Source: Aurantiacibacter poecillastricola
GTDB taxonomy: Bacteria > Pseudomonadota > Alphaproteobacteria > Sphingomonadales > Sphingomonadaceae
Assembly: GCF_030730945.1 (NCBI RefSeq)
Contig: NZ_JAVAMS010000003.1
Location: forward strand, 62,001 to 126,000
Length of the DNA: 64,000 nt
Reading direction: 5' to 3'
This document shows positions 8,196-15,782 of the stretch, piece after piece (position 1 is the stretch's first letter; every line of letters begins with the position of its first letter). A program made the translations under genes and the position numbers. The notes beneath the pieces were generated by a model, which saw only the letters and a program-made list of their open reading frames with translations, had not been told where the DNA came from and searched no databases.

Positions 8196-10174
8196 TACTG
8201 CGCACCTTCCGGCAGGGCGAAGGTGACATAGCGGCTGGGACCGGGCTCCGACAGGCCGAGGCCGCCGAGGAAGTGACCCATGCCGCCGACTGGCACGGTG
8301 ATCATCTGTCGACCGTCCACCTCGTAGACGGCAGGCACGCCCTCCGTGCCCGCGTCGAAACGATGCTCCCACAGCACTTCGCCCGTAGCGGCGTCACGGG
8401 CGCGGAAGGCGCGGTCGGACGCGGTGTTGACGAACAGCAGGCCGCCCGCCGTGGCGACAGGACCGGAGCGCGGCGTCTGCGCACCCACGCCGGTGATGCC
8501 CTGTTCCTCCAGCGTCAGGATCTCGCCATTGGGAATGGAGTAGATCTGCTCGCCCGTATTCATGTCATAGGCGGTAAGGTTGGAGAAGGGCGGCTTGATC
8601 GCCACCATGCCATTGCTCTGCAGCATGAAGTTGACCGGCCAGCGATAGGGAATGTCCTCCCCGTCGGCATTGGGCATGGCTTCCAGCGCTTCCTCGCGAT
8701 TGTCCGGCACGATCTTCAGGAGCAGCGGCAGTTCGCGGCTCACGACGAAGAGGCGCTGGTTCACCGGATCGACCGCGACATTGCCCCAGTTCGCCCCGCC
8801 ATTGTGGCCAGGGAAACCGATGGTCCCCTCGATACTGGGCGGCACGAAGGGGCCGGTGCCGGAATCGGGCCGCGAATTGGCGAACAGTTCGCGCAAGGCC
8901 TCCTGGTCGCTTTCGGGAAGGTAGGGGTTGATGTCCTCGGGCCGGAACTGCTGGCGCATGAAGGGCTCTGGCCAGGTCGGGACGGGCTGGGTCGGACTGG
9001 CGTGCTCACCTGGTACATTGGACGCGGGGACCGGCACTTCCTCGATCGGCCAGATCGGTTCGCCCGTACGGCGATCGAAAGTGAAGATATAGCCCTGCTT
9101 GGTCACTTGCACGACGATGGGAATCTGCTCCCCGTCGCGGTTGATGGTCATCAACTTGGGCGCGACCGGCAGGTCGAAATCCCACAGGTCGTGATGCACC
9201 ATCTGGAAGTGCCAGATACGTTCGCCCGTCTCGGCATCGATGGCGATGAGCGAGTTGCCGAACAGGTTGTCGCCCTCGCGGTTGCCGCCGTAGAAATCGT
9301 AACGCGGCGTGCCGGTAGGGATGAAGACGATGCCGAGTTCGGTATCCACCGTGCTTTCGGACCAGTTGTGCACGCCGCCGAACTTGCTGAAATCCTCGGT
9401 ATCGGGCCAGGTGTCGTGGCCGAATTCGCCCTCGCGCGGGACGGTGTTGAACGTCCATTTGAGCGCGCCTGTACGAACGTCATAGGCCTGGATGTTGGCG
9501 GGCGCGCTGGCATAGTCGTAGGCGCCGGCGGGCAGGCTCATGATGATGGTGTCGCGGTAGATGCGGCCCGGGTTGTTGGTCTGCAGTGGGCCGCCCGGCT
9601 GGGCGACATCGCCCGGCAGCGCATCGCGCAGATCGACGCCGCCGCCCGCGAAGCTCTCGATCACTTCGCCCGTCGTGGCGTCTATCGCGCGAAGGATGCC
9701 GTTGTTGAGCACCATCAGCCGCTCGTCACCCGCGCCGTCGGTCCAGTAATTGATGCCGCGCGTGCCGATGCGGCCCTCAAGGTTGCTTTCCCACAGCTGC
9801 GTACCGGTAGCCGGGTCGAGCGCGACGAGCTGGCTCTCGCCATTGATCACGAACATGCGCCCGCCCGCGACGACCGGGTTGAACAGCGGCGGCATGCCTT
9901 CTCCGGTGGGGAATTCCCACGCGATCTCGAGCTGGCTCACATTGGCGGTGTTGACCTGGTCGAGCGAGGAATATTGCGAGCTGTCGCCGCCGCCGAGATA
10001 GCCGTCCCAACCCGCGAAATCGAAACTCGATCCGGCAACGGTAGGGCTGGAGGCCGAGGTCATTTCGCCCTGCGGCGTTGCTGCGCAGGCGGACAGAGCG
10101 GTGGCAAGCGCCGCCGTGAGGACGAAACGAAGTTTGCGATTGGCAGTGGTCAAGCCTGTTGCTCCCATGATCAT
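8195..10174 (-). CDS. PQQ-dependent dehydrogenase, glucose/quinate type, lipoprotein
   Basis: 659 residues. An N-terminal lipobox (LSAC, about residues 27-30) suggests attachment to a membrane facing the periplasm. The body is a PQQ beta-propeller with repeated ALDPATGTQLWE-type blades, the VHHDLWDFDLP signature typical of membrane glucose/quinate dehydrogenases, and a HNGGANWG segment. There is no CXXCH motif, no vicinal CC and no multi-helix membrane domain, so electrons must go to a separate acceptor, for example one of the nearby cytochromes c. Two in-frame ATGs (10174 and 10168) are possible. It opens the run that continues through the three WGDPD genes. The substrate is unknown. Confidence 0.87.
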   Translation of the reverse strand: MIMGATGLTTANRKLRFVLTAALATALSACAATPQGEMTSASSPTVAGSSFDFAGWDGYLGGGDSSQYSSLDQVNTANVSQLEIAWEFPTGEGMPPLFNPVVAGGRMFVINGESQLVALDPATGTQLWESNLEGRIGTRGINYWTDGAGDERLMVLNNGILRAIDATTGEVIESFAGGGVDLRDALPGDVAQPGGPLQTNNPGRIYRDTIIMSLPAGAYDYASAPANIQAYDVRTGALKWTFNTVPREGEFGHDTWPDTEDFSKFGGVHNWSESTVDTELGIVFIPTGTPRYDFYGGNREGDNLFGNSLIAIDAETGERIWHFQMVHHDLWDFDLPVAPKLMTINRDGEQIPIVVQVTKQGYIFTFDRRTGEPIWPIEEVPVPASNVPGEHASPTQPVPTWPEPFMRQQFRPEDINPYLPESDQEALRELFANSRPDSGTGPFVPPSIEGTIGFPGHNGGANWGNVAVDPVNQRLFVVSRELPLLLKIVPDNREEALEAMPNADGEDIPYRWPVNFMLQSNGMVAIKPPFSNLTAYDMNTGEQIYSIPNGEILTLEEQGITGVGAQTPRSGPVATAGGLLFVNTASDRAFRARDAATGEVLWEHRFDAGTEGVPAVYEVDGRQMITVPVGGMGHFLGGLGLSEPGPSRYVTFALPEGAQ

Positions 10175-10263
10175 GCGCAGCCCTGCAGGCTGTCTTTCGT
10201 GGATATGCCTAGCCGCAATCGCCCTCGCTCAACAAGGGTGAAACGGCATCGAAATTGATAAAA

Positions 10264-10278
10264 TCCGAAATAATCGGA
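10264..10278. promoter_or_regulatory. Inverted repeat TCCGA-N5-TCGGA between two genes
   Basis: A short palindrome in the 122-base gap between the membrane-anchored protein (ends 10297) and the PQQ gene (starts 10174). On the minus strand it is followed by TTTTAT, so it could be a weak terminator for the upstream operon or an operator in front of the PQQ-WGDPD operon. A 5-bp stem alone is weak evidence. Confidence 0.3.
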
Positions 10279-10296
10279 CAGAGGCAATTTGTCTCA

Positions 10297-10947
10297 TTAT
10301 GTCGCAGGCGCATCCTCTGCCGACTGCATTTCGTGCCCCTCTACCGAACCCTGCGGCCCCTCGGCAGCGCCTTCCAGCGGCCTCTCGAATTCCCCGGCGG
10401 AGGTAAAGACCGTCGCGTTGGTCATCCCGCCACTCGCCTCGAGGCGCAAGGTGACATTGTCCATCGTGCGGTTCTCCCAGAACCAGCCGTGGATGCCGGT
10501 GAAGGCGGGGGTGTAGCGCCCGTAGATCTCCCGCGCCTCGTCAACGCCGTAGCTTTCGGTGACTTCCTCCCCCCCATCGAAGGGGTGGGCGTGCATGTCA
10601 TAGGCGAGCGTATCCGTGCCTTGCCAGTGAAAGGTCATCGGTTCGCCTTCGGGCATGGTGTATTTGAACTCGACGGATTCGAACGGCAGCAGCTCGTATT
10701 CCCATACGTCGGTAATTCCGTCCGAAGCGGGAAGGGCGGTTTGGGAAACGGTGAGCACCTCCTCGTTCTCCATCCGCGCCATGCCGCGCTCCAGCTCCAG
10801 ATTGGTCGGCTCGGCGATCTCGGTGAGGCCCAGTGCTTCGCCCGCGCCGGAGGGGTCCCAGCCGGTCTCGGCGGGCAGGATCACGAGGACGGCAAGGGCA
10901 GCGCCTGCCAGCAAGACACCTCCGGCGATGATCGGGGCTTTGCTCAT
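10297..10947 (-). CDS. Membrane-anchored periplasmic protein paired with HupE-like protein
   Basis: 216 residues. The start ATG overlaps the stop of the HupE-like gene as ATGA. There is one N-terminal membrane segment (about 5-25, IIAGGVLLAGAALAVLVI), followed by a soluble part with EYELLPFESVEFKY, a FHWQGTD segment and an aromatic-rich TGIHGWFWENRT motif, then an acidic tail. The same pair (HupE/UreJ-type protein plus a single-pass 'transmembrane anchor' protein) occurs elsewhere in proteobacteria, often near metal or respiratory genes; that association is from memory. The histidines in HWQG and DMHAHP could bind metal, but the role is unknown. Confidence 0.75.
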   Translation of the reverse strand: MSKAPIIAGGVLLAGAALAVLVILPAETGWDPSGAGEALGLTEIAEPTNLELERGMARMENEEVLTVSQTALPASDGITDVWEYELLPFESVEFKYTMPEGEPMTFHWQGTDTLAYDMHAHPFDGGEEVTESYGVDEAREIYGRYTPAFTGIHGWFWENRTMDNVTLRLEASGGMTNATVFTSAGEFERPLEGAAEGPQGSVEGHEMQSAEDAPAT

Positions 10948-11651
10948 GTCGAGAAATATCCTTCCAGTTGGTATGCAGTGAGCGCGATCCCGACGAGGAT
11001 CAGCGCGATATTGGCGTAAAGCGCATAGCGCTTGAAGCTGGCAGTATGGCGCCACGCAGCCAGCGCCAAGACGACGACGGTCAGCACCAGTATCTGGCCC
11101 AGTTCCACGCCGACATTGAAGGCGATCAAGTTGGCGAGCAGTCCATCGGGCGAGACCTCCAGGTCCAGCACCTTGGTTGCGAGGCCGAGGCCATGAAACA
11201 GGCCGAACACCAACACCGCGATGCGGGTGTCGAAATGCCAGCCCAGCTTCTCGAACCCGCCGATATTCTCTACGCCCTTGTAAATCACCGACACGCCGAT
11301 GATCGCATCCACGATATAGGCGTTCACGCCCGTTTCCAGCAGCACGCCGCCGATCAGCGTGATCGAATGGCCGATGGCGAAGGCCGAGACGTAAAGGAGC
11401 ACGTCCTTCAGGCGGCGCAGGAAAAAGACCACGCCGATGAGGAAGGCGATGTGGTCATAGCCCGTCACCATATGCTTGGCGCCGAGATACATGAAGGGGA
11501 TGATCGCGGGGCCCTCGATCGTGCGAACGAAAGCCTTGTCCCCCTCCGCCACGTCATGCGCTAGGGCCTCTAACGGCAAGGCGAGGGCGACGAGGACGAG
11601 CAGCGCCGCGACGGGAAGGACAGGCGAGAGGGGAGGACGCCTAGTCGGCAT
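10944..11651 (-). CDS. HupE/UreJ-family integral membrane protein
   Basis: 235 residues from the ATG at 11651, which has GGAGG four bases upstream inside the preceding gene and overlaps it by 11 bases. A cleavable signal or first helix is followed by about six membrane helices. Family hallmarks are the conserved HMVTGYDHIAF motif after helix 1 and the FGLFHGLGLA motif in the middle. HupE/UreJ proteins are linked to nickel or other transition-metal supply for hydrogenase or urease; neither enzyme is present here, so in this locus it may supply metal or act in cytochrome or PQQ-enzyme maturation. That role is inference. Confidence 0.85.
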   Translation of the reverse strand: MPTRRPPLSPVLPVAALLVLVALALPLEALAHDVAEGDKAFVRTIEGPAIIPFMYLGAKHMVTGYDHIAFLIGVVFFLRRLKDVLLYVSAFAIGHSITLIGGVLLETGVNAYIVDAIIGVSVIYKGVENIGGFEKLGWHFDTRIAVLVFGLFHGLGLATKVLDLEVSPDGLLANLIAFNVGVELGQILVLTVVVLALAAWRHTASFKRYALYANIALILVGIALTAYQLEGYFST

Positions 11652-12201
11652 CGGCCTCCTCGACATACTCCTCCAGCGACAGGTCCTCATTCGGGCGTGG
11701 CTGGGCGACGTCGTCCACGGTCACGCCTTCGGGCAGGACTTCGGGCGGATACATGCGATGGCAGGCCGAGCAGACCGAGTAGATCGTGCCGCCGGTTTCG
11801 AAAACGGCCTCCGGATCCTTCGCCAGCGCCGCTTCCTGCGCCTGCGCGGCGGCATCGACCAAGCCTTGCGAGTAGGCCATCCAGTCGTCGCCGCGCCCTT
11901 CCGCATAGGCAGGAGTCATGAGGATCTCGCCCAGCTCGCCAAGGCGCACTGCGGCGGCGTGGACATCGTTCCACTCGGCGTCGGTCTCGGGCTCCCACTC
12001 GCGAAAAACCGGCTCTCCATCGATCAGTTCGCTGGCGGATCCGACCGATTCCCAGAAGACTTCAGCCGTGGGCTGCATTTCCTGCGCCATCATCTGCTGG
12101 GCGGTGCCGAGCGGGGGCGCCTCCGCCTCCTGTCCGCCGCAAGCCGCAAGCGAAAGGGCAACGAAAAGCGCGCCGGTCGTGCTGAGTTTTTCCAGTTTCA
12201 T
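11641..12201 (-). CDS. Cytochrome c lipoprotein, class II (c'/c556)-like
   Basis: 186 residues from the ATG at 12201, preceded by GGAGGTACGAGG. The lipobox LAAC ends at Cys21. The protein is mostly helical and carries its single haem motif CSACH at 144-148 near the C-terminus, the arrangement of class II cytochromes c (c' and c556). It heads the minus-strand operon with the HupE-like and anchor genes and is divergent from a class I cytochrome c gene. It probably accepts electrons from one of the haem-free PQQ dehydrogenases. Whether the sixth ligand is a methionine or open cannot be decided by eye. Confidence 0.82.
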   Translation of the reverse strand: MKLEKLSTTGALFVALSLAACGGQEAEAPPLGTAQQMMAQEMQPTAEVFWESVGSASELIDGEPVFREWEPETDAEWNDVHAAAVRLGELGEILMTPAYAEGRGDDWMAYSQGLVDAAAQAQEAALAKDPEAVFETGGTIYSVCSACHRMYPPEVLPEGVTVDDVAQPRPNEDLSLEEYVEEADAD

Positions 12202-12426
12202 CCTCGTACCTCCAGCAACCATGAGTATCGCAATACCCTGCCTTGCTGCCTCCAACCTGACATGGTACTGCGCCCTCTCATTGACAATGTCCAATTTTTT
12301 CGAGGGTCAGGCCCTGCAATAAATCTGCGGTAAAGCTTGACTGCGCTACACCACTTATTGACTAGGGCCAAGATTGGCGCCGCAGGGCGTGAACCGGCCT
12401 ACCGAAGACCAAGGGGTTTGATACAG
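12202..12426. promoter_or_regulatory. Divergent promoter region between two cytochrome c genes
   Basis: 225 bases separate the minus-strand class II cytochrome from the plus-strand class I cytochrome, so promoters for both must lie here. Its centre (about 12280-12360) is more AT-rich than its surroundings, with TTGACA at 12281 and TTGACT at 12337. Neither has a convincing -10 at the right distance. No confident operator was found. Confidence 0.5.
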
Positions 12427-12810
12427 ATGTCCGTCAATGTGAAGAAGTTCGCCAAGATTACTGCCAGTGCACTGGGTGCCGCCGCCCTGGCTGCACCTGC
12501 TTTCGCCCCTGTCGCGCAGGAAGATGCCGAGGCCGCCCATGCCGAAGTCGCCCCCCTGACGGAGGTGGAGGTTGAAGCCAGTCGCACGCTGTTCAGCCAA
12601 TATGGCTGCGGCTCGTGCCACGCTCTGGCCGATGCCAATGGCTATGGCTCGATCGGCCCATCGCTCGACGGGAACGACACGCTGACGGTCGACTATGTGA
12701 ACACCATCATTACCAACGGACAGGGCGCAATGCCCAGCTTCGGCGGCATGGTTGGCGAGGAAGACCTCGAAAAGCTCTCGCGTTATATTGTGGAATATAA
12801 GGCGGACTGA
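12427..12810 (+). CDS. Periplasmic class I cytochrome c
   Basis: 127 residues from the ATG at 12427 (the frame is open upstream but only this start gives the signal peptide, cleaved near APAFA). One haem motif CGSCH at 61-65 and a likely axial Met102 in GAMPSFGG, followed by a typical C-terminal helix LEKLSRYIVEYK. This is the pattern of small c-type cytochromes that take electrons from PQQ alcohol dehydrogenases (cytochrome cL/c550-like) and pass them to the oxidase. It is the only plus-strand gene in the PQQ locus, is monocistronic and is followed by a strong terminator. Confidence 0.9.
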   Translation: MSVNVKKFAKITASALGAAALAAPAFAPVAQEDAEAAHAEVAPLTEVEVEASRTLFSQYGCGSCHALADANGYGSIGPSLDGNDTLTVDYVNTIITNGQGAMPSFGGMVGEEDLEKLSRYIVEYKAD

Positions 12811-12836
12811 TCGTCCGCGAACAGGTCAAACAGGGG

Positions 12837-12861
12837 AAGGGGGCTTCGCGGCCCCCTTTTT
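12837..12861 (+). terminator. Intrinsic terminator after the cytochrome c gene
   Basis: Stem AAGGGGGC (12837-12844) with GCCCCCTT (12851-12858), a 6-base loop TTCGCG and a T-run to 12861, 26 bases after the stop. It lies between convergent genes; the T-run is only on the plus-strand side, so it mainly serves the cytochrome gene. Confidence 0.9.
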
Positions 12862-12865
12862 CGTG

Positions 12866-13846
12866 TCAGTCGTCGCGTTCCTGCGCGGTGCGGGAATTCG
12901 GCCCGACCTGCGCGAAATAGTTGGTCACGCCGTCGGGGTCGTTCAGCCATACGGTGGTGAGGTCGAAGCCGCGCAGGCGATTGAGCGGGGTCTCCACCGG
13001 GATATCGCGGTGGCGGGCGCGAACGTCCACCATGGCCGCATCGCTCACGACATACTGGATACCCGAACTGCCCGTGTCACCTGCGTTCGCGTCAACCTGG
13101 TGGAGGTAGATCGTGGTCTCGCCGTGATTGTAGGGATAGCGGGTAATGCCAAGCGCCGCGCTTTCCTGTGCATCCAGTTCGTCGAGGCCGACGAACTCGC
13201 GATAGAAGGCGCGGCTTTCGGCCATGTCGGAAACGCCGATGCCTACGCCTACGCCGTCGTTCGAATGGTCCTGGAAATCCTCTCCGGTGACGATCTCGAT
13301 GATAAGGCCAGCTGGATCGCTGACCCAGCCGCTGCGCGTGCCGTCGCCGCGTTCCTGCAGGGTCGGCGGCTCGAAGCCTGCCTCCTCGAAGCGCTGGATG
13401 ACGGTTTCGGCATCGGGATAGGTGAGGCGCAGGTAGCGAATGCCGGTGCCGCCGGTCCAGCCGCCGGAAAGGTCGTAGCTGCGCTCACCTTGCTGACCTG
13501 CCGAAAGCTTGACCTGTCCGCTGCCGACGCCTGTCAGGATCATCTGCTGCGTGTCGGTGAGCTGGATGGGATTGAGCGAACGCAGGGCCAGCGCCTCCGT
13601 GTAGAAGCGCACCATCTCCCCAGTCAGCTCGCGCGGGAAACGGCGAAACACGTTCATTGATCCTTGCGCGAACAGCGCGCGATTGTCGTCCTCCAGCGTG
13701 GCGGTGTCGAACGCGTCTATCGCATAGGCGAGGTCGCCGCTGGTATCGAGCAGCGCGCCTTCGGGCGTGCGGACTTCCTCCTCCTGCGCGGAAGCGGTGC
13801 AGGCGGCGAGTGCGGTAGCGGCTAATGTAGCGAGAGCGATGCGCAT
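12866..13846 (-). CDS. Exported lipoprotein with two VOC (glyoxalase/dioxygenase-fold) domains
   Basis: 326 residues. The lipobox-like ALAAC near residue 15 marks it as an exported lipoprotein, which is unusual because most VOC proteins are cytoplasmic. Two VOC-type halves can be traced: about 65-175 (FYTEALAL, RYLRLTYPDAETVIQRFEEAGF, SDPAGLIIEIV) and about 197-318 (GIGVSDMAESRAFYREFVGLDEL, TTIYLHQVDAN, NDPDGVTNYFAQV). Such folds usually bind a divalent metal and act as glyoxalase, extradiol dioxygenase, epimerase or binding protein. Metal ligands could be His in YLHQV and Glu in IEIV, but I cannot assign them firmly. It is last in the operon, 4 bases after a PQQ dehydrogenase, so it probably acts on or binds its product. 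Confidence 0.82.
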   Translation of the reverse strand: MRIALATLAATALAACTASAQEEEVRTPEGALLDTSGDLAYAIDAFDTATLEDDNRALFAQGSMNVFRRFPRELTGEMVRFYTEALALRSLNPIQLTDTQQMILTGVGSGQVKLSAGQQGERSYDLSGGWTGGTGIRYLRLTYPDAETVIQRFEEAGFEPPTLQERGDGTRSGWVSDPAGLIIEIVTGEDFQDHSNDGVGVGIGVSDMAESRAFYREFVGLDELDAQESAALGITRYPYNHGETTIYLHQVDANAGDTGSSGIQYVVSDAAMVDVRARHRDIPVETPLNRLRGFDLTTVWLNDPDGVTNYFAQVGPNSRTAQERDD

Positions 13847-13850
13847 GGTC

Positions 13851-15782
13851 TTAGTCCTCGGGTAGCGCCCAGACGATCAGGCTTTCATTGTTGAGCGGGC
13901 CGTCCGGCCCCATCTGCGGCGGTCCGAAACCGGATCCGGCTGCCACAACGGCGATATATTGCCGCCCGTCCGCGCCGCGATAGCTCATCGGGATGGTGTT
14001 GGCGGCGTAATCGAGCTGCTCTTCCCATACCACTTCTCCCGTGGCCGAATCGAAGGCGCGGAAGATGCCGTCGTCCGTCGCGCCGATGAAGACGAGGCCG
14101 CCAGCGGTCGCCATCGGACCGCCGAAGGTGTTGTTGGCACCGGTATCCTGCTTGTCCGCCCCCAGTTCGGGTGTGGTGCCGAGCCGCGTTGCCCAGGCGA
14201 CTTCGCCGCTATTGGCATCCACGGCAACGAGGCGACCCCAGGGCGGGCGGATGCAGGGGAGAGTGACATTGCTGCCATCTTCCGCCGTGAAACTGGCGGA
14301 GAAGCTGGAATAGGCTCCCGGTCCCGATAGCGAACCGCGGTCGTATTCCTGCGTGCTCGCATCGGTGCCGCGGCCGTAATTTCCCTCGGGATCGCGCTTC
14401 TCGATCCAGCCGATGGAGCCGCTCTCGCTGGTATTGACGAACACATAGCCGCGCACGGGATCTACCGCGCTGCCGCCCCAGTTGGAGCCGCCATTGTGCG
14501 ACAGGTTGATACTCGCGCGCGGAGGGTCGCCGTCTTCGTGCAGGAAGAAGGGGGTGAAAGGCCCGGCGTTGAAGAAGCTGCCGCCATAGCTGTCCAGTAG
14601 CGCATGGCAGGCGGCGACGTGCTCTTCGTTCGTATCCTCCGCCGTCACAACGTCGTCGGGTGTCCACCACATGCGCGAAAGCGGTTCGGGCTTTACCGGG
14701 ATCGGCTGGGTTGGCGAATACCATTCGCCGGGCACATCGGCGCGGGCAACGAGCATTTCGTTGACGCCGTGCACCGGCTCTCCCGTGCGGCGGTCGAGAA
14801 TATACATGAGGCCGGGCTTGCCGGTCTGGGCGAGGGCGGGGATGGTCTCGCCGTCCACCTCCACGTCCACCAGCACGGGAGGGGCGGGCAGGTCCCAGTC
14901 CCACAGATCGTGGTGGATGGTCTGGAAGTGCCAGCGATATTCGCCGCTGCGCGCGTCGAGGGCGAGGATGGAATTGCCGAACAGGTTGTCGCCCGGACGA
15001 TCGCCGCCGTAATAGTTCGGCGCAGGCGAGCCGAGCGTCATGTAGATCATGCCGGTGTCCACATCGCCGGTCATGTACCACACCCACATGTTGTTGCCGG
15101 GGCGGTCCTTCCAGCCATCGTCGAGCCATGTCTCGTGCCCGATCTCGCCCGGCTGGGGGACGGTGTTGAAGTCCCACAACAGCTCACCAGTGCGCGCATC
15201 GTAGCCCTTGGAATTGCCGAGCGGTCCGGTGGGCAGTTCGGGCGTGGAGGCGCCGATCACCAGCACATCGCCGAAGATGCTGGGCGGGTAGGAATAGCGC
15301 ACCTCGAACGGCACGCGGCCCGCTTCGCCGAAGTCCGTTGCGATCTCGCCAGTGGCGGCGTCGAGCGCGACGATCTCGTTACCGCCATTGTAGTAGAGCC
15401 TTGCCCCCGTCTCGCCATCGCCCGCCCAGTAGGTGACGCGGCGGCGCACGGTCGCGCCCTCGATCGCGTGCCGCCAGAGCTCGCGCCCGGTATGCGCTTC
15501 CAGAGCCACCACGGCCTGCCCCAGCGGCAGGTACATGATCCCGTCCACAACGCTCGGCACGGTGCCTGCGAGGATGAAGCCGCCACCCTCGGGCCGCAGG
15601 CGGTATTCCCACGCCCGTTCCAGATCGCCCACATTCTCGCGCGTGATATCGGCAAGGGGAGCGTAGCGCTGGCCTGCATGGTTGCGGGCGTAATGCGGCC
15701 AGTCGCCTTCGGCGGGTTCCTCCTGCGCAGCGGCGGGAAGGGTGAGCAAAGCGCTGGCGAGCAATCCTGCAAGAAGTCTCAT
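13851..15782 (-). CDS. PQQ-dependent dehydrogenase, glucose/quinate type, secreted
   Basis: 643 residues from the ATG at 15782, which overlaps the upstream stop as ATGA. Signal peptide about 1-20 (LTLPAAAQ). PQQ propeller with the IHHDLWDWDLP signature, YYGGDRPGDNLFGNSILALD and a HNGGSNWGG segment. No CXXCH and no vicinal CC pair, so a separate electron acceptor is needed. It resembles the PQQ enzyme at 8195-10174 more than the two haem-containing ones. It is coupled upstream to a quinohaemoprotein ADH and downstream to the exported VOC protein, so the three may carry out successive steps on one compound. Confidence 0.87.
   Translation of the reverse strand: MRLLAGLLASALLTLPAAAQEEPAEGDWPHYARNHAGQRYAPLADITRENVGDLERAWEYRLRPEGGGFILAGTVPSVVDGIMYLPLGQAVVALEAHTGRELWRHAIEGATVRRRVTYWAGDGETGARLYYNGGNEIVALDAATGEIATDFGEAGRVPFEVRYSYPPSIFGDVLVIGASTPELPTGPLGNSKGYDARTGELLWDFNTVPQPGEIGHETWLDDGWKDRPGNNMWVWYMTGDVDTGMIYMTLGSPAPNYYGGDRPGDNLFGNSILALDARSGEYRWHFQTIHHDLWDWDLPAPPVLVDVEVDGETIPALAQTGKPGLMYILDRRTGEPVHGVNEMLVARADVPGEWYSPTQPIPVKPEPLSRMWWTPDDVVTAEDTNEEHVAACHALLDSYGGSFFNAGPFTPFFLHEDGDPPRASINLSHNGGSNWGGSAVDPVRGYVFVNTSESGSIGWIEKRDPEGNYGRGTDASTQEYDRGSLSGPGAYSSFSASFTAEDGSNVTLPCIRPPWGRLVAVDANSGEVAWATRLGTTPELGADKQDTGANNTFGGPMATAGGLVFIGATDDGIFRAFDSATGEVVWEEQLDYAANTIPMSYRGADGRQYIAVVAAGSGFGPPQMGPDGPLNNESLIVWALPED

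Noticed and set aside
12281-12365. TTGACA/TTGACT hexamers as promoters of the cytochrome genes
   Set aside because: No -10 element at 15-19 bases; kept only as a region-level annotation.
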